Source: Diphasiastrum complanatum | Lineage: Eukaryota > Streptophyta > Lycopodiopsida > Lycopodiales > Lycopodiaceae | Direction of reading: 5' to 3' | DNA length: 64,000 bases | Assembly: GCA_029204225.1 (NCBI GenBank) | Contig: CM055114.1 | Coordinates: 19,395,273 to 19,459,272, forward strand | Part shown: positions 29,949 to 47,029 of the stretch, in pieces | Layout of the letters: each line of letters starts with the position of its first letter | How positions within the stretch are numbered: the first letter of the stretch is position 1 | The notes under the pieces: model-generated | Told to the model about the DNA's origin: nothing | What the model saw: the letters and a program-made list of their open reading frames with translations, nothing else | The model's database searches: none | Program-made: the position numbers and the translations under genes

Positions 29949-32900
29949 CATTTCAAAATTAGGTTTATTGATACAAGATTTCAAAAGGCACTGTTTTATG
30001 CCTATTGGAAAACATCAATACAATGTGATTAATTGCCATTGTTGGGTATGCATTTTTGTGATCTTTATTCCTCATCCTGTATGATCTTTTCAGTATAAGG
30101 GATTGGCGACTTCATTTACTTTATAGATATAATTTCCAGTGACTTGATTATTTTTAATCTACATTTAATGTATTCCCTTCGTAAATACTAATGTGCTTCA
30201 TTGTTTTTTGAATATTTCAGTCAGCGACTTGGAAAGGATGGGATCTTGATCAGCATATTCCTACCCTTGATTATATCTTAGGAAGATGCCTGTACTGTCA
30301 CTGCCTATTGGTGTGGATTCTGGTTGTGGGCTTGTATATTTGCGGACTCTATGCAGTTGCCAAGCACGAAGCACTTGCTTACTATTGACCATGGCCTCCT
30401 GTTGTGGTAGTCTCTGTTTGCACATTATTATACAACGGTTAACGAGCATGATCACTTGCTTCCTACATGGAATTGAAGCAGCCTGGAAGCAGGCAGAGTA
30501 GAGATGGACTGATTCACATAAGTACATTTTCTTGTATAATCCCAGATTGATAAGAATGTATGCCATGTGTAAAGATCATTAAGGTCCCACATAGAACTTG
30601 TGAAGCCAATTGCTACATCCTTATTTTGATGCATTTCATGCCATTTCATGTCATCTCACTACAACAGTGTACCCAACAAACAAACAACCCCAGGTTTTTC
30701 ATGAGTGCGAGGAAAACTTGGCTCATCTTTGTGTTCTATCTTGACAAGAAGCACTTTGATGCAATTTAGGAAAATTAAATAGGGGGTTGGCAGTGTGCCA
30801 GTGTGTCACAAACGGCAACTTGAAAATTGGACTGTTTATAGTAGCACGACGAGTTTGGTAGCCTTTTTTGCTGTTTTGTTCTTTTTATGTACCTGACTAA
30901 AGTATGAACTTATCATGAACTATCAGATTATAATTTGAGTTAGAAACAGACAATGATATCTGCACTTTACAATTTAGAGATTGCATCACTTGACTATATA
31001 CTCTTAAAATCATTCTAAAGAATTTCAAATCAATAGTTTTTGTTCACATTTTAATTTGTTTAATAGAAACAAACCTGGAAAAAAAACAAAAAATTGATAG
31101 CTTATGTTTTTGCATATTTGTAAATGTTAACAAAATGAACTTTTTAAATTCTTAATAATAATTTTTAAATTATGAATTCAAAAATTTAAAATTGACTTTT
31201 GCAAAAAATGAGTGTCTGGGTCATTTTTGTTTCTTTTGTCACAGTGTTTAGTATGATTAACCTAGTCTAAGATGCGAGTGCTTTGTGGAATGTAGATCGA
31301 CAAATTTCATAACAAAATGAATGATAGTTGCTTAAAAAGTCATCATAATATATCATAGAAATCTAGAATAGTTAATTGTTTATCATCACGTAGCCATTTA
31401 TGAAATGAAAGTAACATCAATGTGCAAATACCAAAGACATGAAAATGAGAGACTCGAGAAGAGAAGCATGCTTGTGATATTATGCCTCCATATCTTTTGT
31501 ATAAAGTTGCATAAGTGAATGTATATAGAACATGACATCCATTATAGTCACTTGATTTGAGAGACTTGTTCATAATAGTATCAACCTCCTAGGTGCATGG
31601 GACTGATGTTTGATAAGGCTCATTAACTTTGACCTTAAGAATAAAAAACCTACTTTTGTGCATACTCAGCTTGTGTGCAAGCTGGTGATCTGGATCTCAT
31701 TGGGGTAGGGTTTGGGATTCCATTGTGATGCTCAATTAATCCGATGTTTGCAATTTTCGGCATTATCTACAGGAGTTTTAGTACTACAAGAGTCCCTATT
31801 GGATCAACGACACAACACATCGAGCCTTTGGCATTCTGTGAGTAATTGTTGATGGAGGAGTAAAAAACCCTTGCACATCGGCGTGCTAGCCTTGAAAAGA
31901 AATTTAAAAGTTTAAGAATTTTTTAGCTTTCGATTAATGTGAAGTTTTCTTTTTAGGAGCCAACTCGGCTAGCACACTGACATGCTAGTTGAATCGGCTC
32001 CCAAAAACAAGTTCAATTTAATTTTTTATTAAATTTTTTTGGAATTGAAAATTTGTAGCCTAGCACGCCAGCATGCTAGCTTTTACAACTTCATGAACAT
32101 TTTTCCATGATCAAAATAAACTTATATTTAAATAGTAATAAACTATTTTGTGATGGACCTATTCAAAATTTGATGGATAGTCAAATTTTTAACATCAAAC
32201 CAAACTTCTTGTTCATAACAAATCTTGTGGCATAAAAAGAGTAGTACGCCATGTGCTACCATTTTGTTGGATCATGGGTAGAAGAAACTCACAAAACTTG
32301 CAAAAACTTTACTCGTTGAATTTTAAAATCCCAACTCATAGGGAGGTACAATGCCCTTCCACATCTTGGTAGGAAGGTTGCTTTTATGCCCACTATATGT
32401 GCATTGGAAATGTGTCCTTCGACAATGAGCACAAAGCCCATTTAATTGGGTCAAAGTCCAATATATTTCATCCAAGCGCACTTTGGTAGGCATTAAGCTC
32501 CAAACCTAATGAAGAGGAGAGGAATCAAGCTTCTTGAAGTAAATAAACCAAATATATCTCAACATGTGCTCTTGGCATAAGGCCCATCAACAACTGGGCT
32601 TAAAACACCATAGTTCTTGTCAAAGTTTAGCCTAATATATCTCATGCGCGCTTGGCAAAAAGCACTTCAACAACCAATCACAAAGGCCCTTAAATTTTGT
32701 AAGGCCTAGTATAAAATTCATTTCAAGGCACTTGGCAGACATCGAGTTCCATATCCAATGAGGGGAAGCATGTCATTTATCTAGGACCGTTCTTATTATA
32801 TTCTGCTACCAATTTGATTTTATTTTTTGGGGGTTGAAGAAGGAATTTTGTAGTGTATATTATACACAAGTTTACAAATTGCAAACATTGTGTTCATGGG

Positions 32901-33500
32901 AGTCATCCCCAATCAATAATTGGTTCATGATTATCACATCTTCAAATGCCATAAATAAATTATTGAAAAAAAAAAACTTGATCTATTTCGCCCATAATAT
33001 GTTAAATCTTCAAAGAACCAAATGAAATTGTTGTTATGATCAATAGAGAAGTTGTCACCAAGGAAGATGATTTCCATGCTAAAAGCACAATAGAATTTGG
33101 CATATTTCCATAGGACAAACGAAACAGATTAAAACAATCTAGTTTTTAACGAGTATTTAAAATTGTAATACTAGTACAATCTTTATATTATGGGGTTTCT
33201 AATTTCTACATACCAAACGAGTCATGGTATTACAATTTTTTTTTCTTCCGATAATCATCCAACATCGTTATAACCATGGTGTACGAGTGGGAGATTTGTA
33301 TAAAATGGACCAATATTGCAAAAGGTAATACTAGCTTGTTTCACTCACCAACTTTGGTCTAAGTATATAGAAATTGTTGAAAGTCATACACTTTTTTGAA
33401 GAGTATTATCCACTTATTGAAAGGCATGTCACAAAATCATATACCAACCTGGTTGGGCTTTTTATGCTCAATTTTATTCTTGAATTAATACTTGAGTGAC
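29949..33500. other. AT-rich stretch downstream of LCMT1
   Basis: No coding frame, LTR or tandem array is recognised beyond the hairpin at 31.9 kb. The LCMT1 3' UTR must begin here, but I see no clear polyadenylation signal. Confidence 0.5.
31880..32069. repeat. Imperfect inverted repeat around GCTAGCAC
   Basis: ggcgtgctagc at 31880 pairs with cctagcacgcc at 32059, and a nested pair (ggagccaactcggctagca and its partner ending cggctccc) occupies 31956-32002. This could be a small MITE remnant. Confidence 0.55.
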
Positions 33501-33739
33501 TACCAGCCATGCACATATAAACCACCCAGCATTGGTCTTGTTCTTTTAAAAAGAGGACAATTGATTGCTAGAAGATTACTTAGTATAGTGGAAAAATAAT
33601 TGGCATAGAACATCACGGCGAGAGCTTTGCATGACAAGCTGGTTTCATAATTTAATGAGGCTAGAAGATTCTTATTGTCTTTGAGTTTATGCAAGTTGGC
33701 TAGATTAAAAATCAATAGAGGTATTACGAGCAATAGCAA
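33500..33739 (-). pseudogene. Possible LINE C-terminal remnant
   Basis: The 79-codon frame contains LANLHKLKDNKNLLASLNYE and ALAVMFYANYFS, reminiscent of the LRxLxDxNxALLAKL...ALWVxVLxAKY segment after the RT of plant LINEs. The match is loose and no YADD motif is nearby. Confidence 0.3.
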
Positions 33740-35226
33740 AGAACTCTATTGGACTAAGGTAGTTTCATGAGATACGAGATTAAGGTTAGATAGGAAGGGG
33801 GATAATAGGTTAGCAAAGTGGGTGAAACAAATTGTCATAGGCTCCGATTCATCCATTTTGAAAAAGAAGAACTACTTTTTTCAATAACAATCTCAAACTT
33901 CCAATTTGACTACAGAGTTACTTGTTTTGCTAATGTAAGAAATGTGAAAATCTCTAAGGCTCAGAAAAATGGTGATGAGCTTTGCCATCATTTTGCCTCC
34001 ATTTGGGAATAGCAAATTGATTGGCTTATGGATTAACCTCAATTCCACTAACTGTGAAAAATTGTTAAAATTCATAAATTTTAGCTTGATTCAACCTTGT
34101 AAAATTGTACATAGGTGGGTCACATACGTGTGGAGGCTGCTCACACGTGTAAATAATAGGCCTAGGTAGGTTAGACCCAAATCTTAGGAGTTAGTTAGGT
34201 CGTTTGATCAAGTTTCCTAGAATTTAGGAGCAAGCTCCTCAAATCGTGAAGGTAGATGAGTAACCTAACCACCAAATTGGTATAGCTCTAGGGTTAGGTA
34301 AGATTGACATGTTAGGGGAAAAATGCAAATTAGGCTCCTTGAAACATGCTGGATTTTCACCTAACATCCAAGGAGAAGAGCCCTATTGTACATACAATCT
34401 ACCATTCCATACATGCAAGATAGAGATTCGAGAGCAAATTGGCAATCTCGAGTTTTTCCCACATTTGTCTTGTGATTCTATGATTACATAGTAAACTAAA
34501 CTTGATTACATTCATTCTCTGACAGCAGGCCGTAGTGGAGGCCATACCACACATGTGTGGGGTTGGATTTGCATGTTTGATATTGCTCTTGATTGTGTGA
34601 TCCAAAATTGCTAAGCTAGATCAAGAAATTCGTGACTAGTTTTGCAATAGATTGATGTATCAAGGCTCATTTATGGTCCTTAGCATTGTACTTTAAACAT
34701 TGTATCATAGCCAAGTACAAGAGGATAAGTAATGATCAAAGCACAATCCATTTTTCGCAAGTTTGTTGCTAGAAAACTAGTCTTGTGAGGGTGAGTTCAA
34801 ATCAAGTTTTCATGTGAAGATTTGGGATCCAAAATTGGTGAGGGTTAGCAACTGTACTGTCTACACATGTAGAAGCCTCTGCATTTGCATTTAATCTTCA
34901 TTATCCATAAGATCCAAACAATTTGATTCTGCATTATCTTGATGATAAAAATGTAGCAAAATAAACCCATTTGATCCTAGAAATGATGGAGAAAGCACCT
35001 ACTTAAGATCCAAACAAGATCTAGAAGCTAGATTACTAATCAATGCATTGATTCCTAGCTTATCTTGGCTTGAACTCCATGAATTAGCTCCAAAACTCTT
35101 CTGTATGGATGTACGGCCTGCTACTGCCTGTGTACTGTACCTGCAACTCCAATCTCATTCAATGATCATAAAAAATCATATGCCAATAGCATTCATCAAT
35201 CAAATCATAGACTCAAACTATATTTA

Positions 35227-35262
35227 AATCAAATCAAATCAAATCAAATCAAATCAAATCCC
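35227..35262. repeat. Pentanucleotide (CAAAT)n
   Basis: About seven uninterrupted aaatc units lie within the left copia LTR; the truncated right LTR stops before this position. Confidence 0.95.
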
Positions 35263-35626
35263 ATCACATATTTATACATGTAGAGCTCGGATCTGAGCAT
35301 ATTAGGGCTTCTATGTATTCATCACAACCTAACCCTAACATCTATTCTAAAGATCCACTTGATCCACCCTATTTAAAGTCAATACCTCGAGATCCAAAAA
35401 CAATGAGAGAAATGCTATTTTTAGCTCCTACCTTTTCTCTACCCTATCTATGCACTCTTTGGACATATCCCAAAGGTACCATTCCAAAGCTAGGTTAATG
35501 ATTTGACTTAGAATAAGGTATCCTATGCTTTTGGCACGTGTGACATCCCACAACATGGCCTCAAAGTCATTTACAAGTGGTAATTATGCAAACTAGCTTG
35601 TGTAAATTTAACACTCCTCCTCACAA

Positions 35627-35872
35627 CTAGTTTGAAGATAACATAGACTTGCTTATCAACCCTAGGGCTGATCTTAACTTCACAAATGCAGCACTTTGAA
35701 GTGGTTTGGTGAGGATATCAGCAATACATTCACTACTTGCCACATGCTCCAAAGATATCTCTTTTGATTGCACATTTTCTCTCACAAAATGATGAGAGAT
35801 CTCAATATGTTTTGACCTTGCATGAAAAATTGGATTGGTTGCAAGGCATTGGGCTGAAATGTTGTCATGCAA
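35627..35872 (-). pseudogene. copia RNase H C-terminal tail
   Basis: The frame reads DNISAQCLATNPIFHARSKH, then IEISHHFVRENVQ and SECIADILTKPLQSAAFVKL, the conserved end of copia RNase H with the N-P-x-F-H-x-R-x-K-H-I-E-I block. It is directly followed by polypurine tract and LTR. Confidence 0.93.
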
Positions 35873-37143
35873 TAATCAATCCAAACTATCTCACAAATCA
35901 AGCATAATTGAACACAATCTTGACTAGAATTGCATTCACTTGATGAGCACCTATCAAAGTCTTTGGGCTGACCCCAAAATTGAATTTCTAAGATCTCAAT
36001 AAGTCTAAAAACGACCTATTACAGTACCAAATATGAGGATCTACCTTCCTTTTGATTGATTGAAAACTATTCCTTGTGATAGGCCCCACAAATCGAGTAG
36101 CATCAATATGAGGAAAGTGCAAAATACTTGTTATTTTGATCCAATTGATAAGAGATGACCACAACTCGGATTTTGAAGCTAAAAAGCCTTTAAATAAAAA
36201 ACCATTAGATCTCTCTTCACTCAAATTGATCAATCATAGATTATGTCTAGATAGCAATCAATGCTTGAATTGCATCAAAATCTATGATTCTAGCATGAAG
36301 TGAAGCTCATTTCTTGGAATGGCTCTGATACCATGATAAAAATACAGCAAAATAAACCCATTTGATCCTAAAAATGATGGAGAAAGAACCTACTCAAAAT
36401 CCAAACAAGATCTAGAAGCTAGATTACTAATCAATGCATTGATTCCTAGCTTATCTTGGCTTGAACTCCATGAATTAGCTCCAAAACTCTTCACACGTGT
36501 GGATGTATGGCCTGCTGCTGCTTGTGTACTGTACCTGCAACTCCAATCTCATTCAACAATCATAAAAAATCATATGCCAATAGCATTCATCAATCAAATC
36601 GTAGACTCAAACTAGTCAAGAATGATCTTAGGTTGTCTAGTCAAGTTTCCTAGAATTTAGGAGCAAACTCTTCAAATCATGAAGGTAGATGAATAATCTA
36701 ACTACCAAATTGGCATAACTCTGCAAGATAGATATTTGAGAGCAAATTGGCAATCTTGAGTTTTTCCCACATTTGTCTTGTGGTTTTAAAAAAAAAAAAA
36801 ACATAGTAAACTAAACTTGATTACATTCATTCTCTGATAGCAGGCCGTACCACATATGTGTGGGTTCGGATTTGCATGTTTGATCATTGTTTTTTATTGC
36901 TCTTGATTGTGTGATCCAAAATTGCTAATCTAGATCAAGAAATTGGTGACTAGTTTTGCGATAGATTGGTGTATCAATCAATCAATCACTCTTGGAGTCT
37001 TTTGTAAGCTCATTTATGGTCCTTAGTACTACACTTTTAACAATAACAATATTCTGCATATATTTGGGCAATAGGATCGTTCTAAGCTTAAATTTTCACG
37101 TGATGGAAATTAGCCCCATCAATTTTTTCTATGACTGTAATGT

Positions 37144-40187
<3,044 letters not shown>

Positions 40188-40727
40188 GTGGCGACTTTCA
40201 CAGGTAAAGAATGGTCCCCATTCTTCGAACTCAGCATTTCTGGTTACACAAAGACCAATGGACCAGCCAATAGTATCCTAGGCTGACCCAAAAGCCATAC
40301 AACAACATGTCTTAAAGATAAGCAGCAACATATTACCCCCCTGGACAGGCCAATAGCATCCTAGGCTGACCCAAAAGGGTTCCAATCAGCATAAGATCTT
40401 CATGAAGAACAGCATCTCAGGTCCTGCATACAAGGCTTGATAATACTGTAGCACAATCAAATCACAATTAGCAGCTTAGTTCCTTTCCAATCATTACTTA
40501 AAGTTCCAGTGCCTTATCCATTGGACTATGGAGTCCGGTCACAGATCATAGGATAAATCATCATAGGATTTCAAATTTTCACATATCATATGGAGTTCAG
40601 AAGCGCCAGGTGCTAAATTTGCAAAACCAACACGAATGTGGGTTACCTCACGTTGTGAAATTACTGGCTAGGTAAAGTAGTAATTATACTACTGGTCAGA
40701 TTTATGGTTGGTCAATTTCTTCCGACC

Positions 40728-42165
40728 TTAGAGGCGAGATGAACTCCTAGGTCCAAACTTATGTTTTGCTTTTGGCTTCCATTCCCAATCATCTTCAAGT
40801 CGAGTGTTAGCATCCAACCCTTCAGTCAAATTATGGTCTTTCGATATCCCACAATGGACTTGATGTCTCTGACAAAGGAAATAATCCACTCCTGATTTCA
40901 CGTTTGGTCTCAAGCTTGACTCAACTAGGGACTGATCGTTTCTAGATTGGTTGTGAATATTATAGAATATGGACATACGAGTATCAATCAGAGCATTTTC
41001 GTATTTGGATGCAATTTCAATTGCATAATCCAAACTAGTCGGATGCTTCTGTCTCACATAAACTTGCATCTCTGTTTGCAATCCACATATGAAGCAATCT
41101 AATATCAATTCAATTGGAAGTGCATAGATAGATATGTGCTTTTGCACAAACCAATTAAATCTATGAGAATATCTTCCCACAGACTCATCTTCACATTGTC
41201 TGATTGTTACCAAATGGTAACAAGCAACCGTTATATTCATCCTGGGTGAAAAGTCATCCAAGAATGCTTTTACCAAGGTATCTCATGAGTCAAGAGAATG
41301 GATCTCAAAAGCTTCAACATTATCATACCAATCTCGAGCTTCATTGGTCAGGTATAATGGAAAGAACAATTTCCAATCCTCGGGTTGTGAGAAACCATCT
41401 AGGAAAGAGAAGTTCATGAATTTTCGTATGAAAATATCAGCTTTATCACCTCTCTCTCTCTCCATCATAGTGATCAATTTTCAATAAGTAAACAGACTTT
41501 GGGCTAACACAGAGGGAGTCGCCAACAATTAATGAAAGTTGCACAGTATTATGATCAGGTTCAACTCCTGATTTTCGAGCATCGCAATCCAACTCATCGA
41601 AATTGGGAACACTTTCAACGTGATCAAGACGTTCATTAGGGGATCGATGGCCTAGTTCTGACACATCTTCGACAAGCTTTTGATCGTCCCTTTCAAGACT
41701 TTGGGTAGTACTGTCCACCATATCAATGATTGTATTGACACTCACATCCTTGGTAATGGATCGTTCTTGATTGCCATTTGATACAATACCAAATCTTGCT
41801 AAGATTTCATCAACTTCAAGAATTGGATTTTGAATCACAATCGGACTATGGTTAATTGTCACAAAATAATTGATTTGTAAAGTCGCATTCTCTTTAATAT
41901 CATAAGTGAAGTCTCCCTCGTGCTCTATACAGATCGAATCACATTGATTTGAATCATCTATTTTCGTGGATTCTACTAATAACTTTGATTCCTCAATTGA
42001 ATCATTGAGTTTTATACAGTCATTGGAAATTTCACCCATGGGTGATTCTCCAAGAAATAAATTTCTATACAAATTTTCTATGGCCTGAGAATCATTCTCA
42101 TCATAAAATAAAAATTGTCGCCGCACTAGGCGCGTGGGAATCATGATTATAATTTTTTCAATCAA
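40728..42165 (-). pseudogene. Ty3/gypsy-type gag, frameshifted
   Basis: The N-terminal frame (42165-41446) is a 239-residue acidic region ending LLKIDHYDGERER. The capsid continues in another frame with RGDKADIFIRKFMNFSFLDG, WKLFFPLYLTNEARDWYDNV and, after a stop at 41283-41285, FLDDFSPRMN, ESVGRYSHRFNWFVQKH and CFICGLQTEMQVYVRQKHP. The switch of frame falls in a (GA)n run at about 41453-41465. No zinc knuckle is seen; the frame ends at 40728. Confidence 0.88.
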
Positions 42166-42505
42166 TCAATTTTTTTTTTTAAAGGAACCTCCAACATGTC
42201 CAGTATTGGTCTAGTTCTCAGTACAATGCCCACTGACCTTACTTGCACAAACCATTACTCCAAACAAACCTCACAATTTTCGGTGCTCAGGCCTTATCCA
42301 AAAAGACTTTGAGAGTTACTCATAAAATTGATACAAAAGAGGCTCCAATTGCCACAAGGCATTCAAACCTTCACAGACAATTTGGATCAAACGAGCTTTT
42401 GGCTATGCAAGTTAATGGTCAATTCAACAAAACCGTTTGAAATCACTTTCAAACAATAAACAACAATTCGAAAGGAGCTCATGCTCCTCCCGGCAGACGC
42501 ACCAC

Positions 42506-45518
<3,013 letters not shown>

Positions 45519-45779
45519 GATGTCACTTAAAAAATCCATCAACAATGGTATCAAAATGTAATGTAAAAAAATATGCCCATAGATTGTGTGACATTGAGGT
45601 ATCCACAATAATCAAGAATGACTAATTGTACTTGCAAATGGTCCAAAAATGACCAAATATCTCAATTTCTTGAATTTTTATAAGGCCAACTAATACCCAT
45701 TTTAAAGTTCTTTGAAAGGAGAAAATTCCACATCATCATCTAAAAAATAAAAAATAAAAAATTCCACGTCATCAATTTT

Positions 45780-46145
45780 TAATAATGACGTGGCATTTTC
45801 TATGGGTGTATACTCGGGTATGTGGCACCAACCGTCTACACGTCGTCGGTCCCTCTCGCGCGTCTTCCTCTCATATTTTCCATCGGGTGTGTCCAGGGTC
45901 TCTCTCTCTCTCTCTCTCATATTTTCCATCGGTGTGTCTAGGGTCCCTCTCTCGCATCTATTCTCTCTCTCTCCATAGAGCTGTATCTCCAGCGCTTGAG
46001 TGAAGATCGGGACGTTTTGTGTTGATGGTCAGTATCGGGGTGCATCGCTTGTATGATAATGACAATCAGGTAAATGCTGGCAAATAGGAGAGGTTCGAGG
46101 CTTCAGAGATTCTATTATACGGTACATCTCTCTGTCTCTCTCTCT
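45780..46145. other. CT-rich stretch with short (TC)n runs
   Basis: Runs of tctctc at 45898-45922, 45961-45973 and 46122-46147 surround near-duplicate phrases (catattttccatcggtgtgtc). It could be a 5' UTR-like region, but no credible gene follows. Confidence 0.4.
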
Positions 46146-46254
46146 CAAGTCATGCGTTTGTCATATCTCCCTTCGATCTTGCTGTTCTTGCTTTCGCAAT
46201 AAGGATTTTAGCCTGTCTAGTTCCTCATTAAGTTGCTATATTGTTTTAATCTTC

Positions 46255-46803
46255 CTAGCAACCATGGTCAATACTTTGACATTGCAATATGTTCGTCTTT
46301 GAAAAAAACCTATGTCTCGAGGCATTTATCTTCTCATTTAACCAACAGATTGAATGCTGATCTTCATCTTCATTAAGTAGCCTTTTGTGCAGGATTTCCA
46401 TTTGTGCTCTAAATTCCCTGCTAGTCTGTTGGCTCTTTTCAACAACAGTGATAACTTCAAGTAGTTTGCTTTTCCTAGCTAAATCTTTTTCCTGAGCTAA
46501 AGCAAGATCAATTTGGAGCTTTTTGTTAGCTTCTTCCAAACTTTGTTGATTTGTTTTTTGCATCTCAAGCTCATCTCCCAGCGGACTAATCATACTGCTT
46601 GCAGTATCTAAATCTCTTTTGATGGCTTTATTTTCTTCAATAACTAACTTAAACTTGAGTTTGTTTTCGATCAGCTCTTTCTCCAAGACCTCGATAGCAA
46701 TCGCAGCAGACTGACGTTGTTTCTTCTCTCTATCCAAGACCTCGATAGCAATCGCAGCAGACTGAGCTTGTTTCTTCTCTCTATGTAGCTCACTCGATAG
46801 CAA
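46255..46803 (-). CDS. Coiled-coil ORF with tandem repeat, unrecognised
   Basis: This 182-codon frame is rich in Glu, Lys and Leu with heptad-like spacing. It begins with two copies of a 17-residue unit, REKKQAQSAAIAIEVLD and REKKQRQSAAIAIEVLE, encoded by a 51-bp tandem repeat that continues upstream out of the ORF to about 46890. The rest (KELIENKLKFKLV to RAQMEILHKRL) is a plain coiled coil. I do not recognise a family. It may be an exon fragment captured by a transposon; a lone frame with no visible partner exons gives low confidence in a gene. Confidence 0.35.
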   Translation of the reverse strand: MLSSELHREKKQAQSAAIAIEVLDREKKQRQSAAIAIEVLEKELIENKLKFKLVIEENKAIKRDLDTASSMISPLGDELEMQKTNQQSLEEANKKLQIDLALAQEKDLARKSKLLEVITVVEKSQQTSREFRAQMEILHKRLLNEDEDQHSICWLNEKINASRHRFFSKTNILQCQSIDHGC

Positions 46804-46890
46804 TCACAGCAGACTGACGTTGTTTCTTCTCTCTATCCAAGACCTCGATAGCAATCGCAGCAGACTGAGCTTATTTCTTCTCTCTATCTC
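46680..46890. repeat. 51-bp tandem repeat, four copies
   Basis: ctcgatagcaatc recurs at 46690, 46741, 46793 and 46844, a spacing of 51-52 bases (17 codons). Confidence 0.93.
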
Positions 46891-47029
46891 ATTAGAGGAG
46901 TTCTAAATCCCAAAAAGACCCTTTGTAAAGATTCTTTTTATATTTTTTCTCAAATTTTTCTTACACATGGACCAATCAAAACACTCAAATTTGAAATCTA
47001 CGTAATGTAAAGCTCATCAAATAGAAGGT

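Larger units (their letters stand above)
34943..36616 (-). mobile_element. Nested Ty1/copia element, internally deleted
   Basis: Left LTR 34943-35613 (671 bp) and a truncated right LTR 36334-36616 (283 bp) share their TGATAAAAAT start. On the minus strand the primer site TGGTATCAGAGCC lies at 36321-36333 and the polypurine tract gaggaggag just right of 35613. Only the RNase H tail remains of pol, so the 720-bp interior is a deletion derivative. Confidence 0.88.
34200..37042 (+). mobile_element. Outer LTR retrotransposon with a nested element
   Basis: Left LTR about 34200-34699 and right LTR about 36632-37042 are homologous in direct orientation; the right copy lacks about 128 bases. The left copy ends tttaaaca and is followed by TTGTATCATAGCC, a degraded TGGTATCAGAGCC primer-binding site, so the element points rightwards. 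Its interior has been replaced or occupied by a copia element on the other strand (34943-36616). No coding sequence of its own is recognised. Confidence 0.75.

Noticed and set aside
30286-30566. Open frames on both strands after the LCMT1 stop
   Set aside because: No motif; most likely 3' UTR or intergenic sequence. An acceptor-like site at 30230 alone does not prove an exon.
40188-40210. Plus-strand primer-binding site gtggcgactttcacagg beside the left LTR
   Set aside because: It would put the 8.4-kb element on the plus strand, but gag is on the minus strand and a good site exists at the other LTR.
46026-46072. ATG followed by 15 codons and a good donor after a CT-rich leader
   Set aside because: It looks like a first exon (VSIGVHRLYDNDNQ), but no matching later exon or family was recognised.
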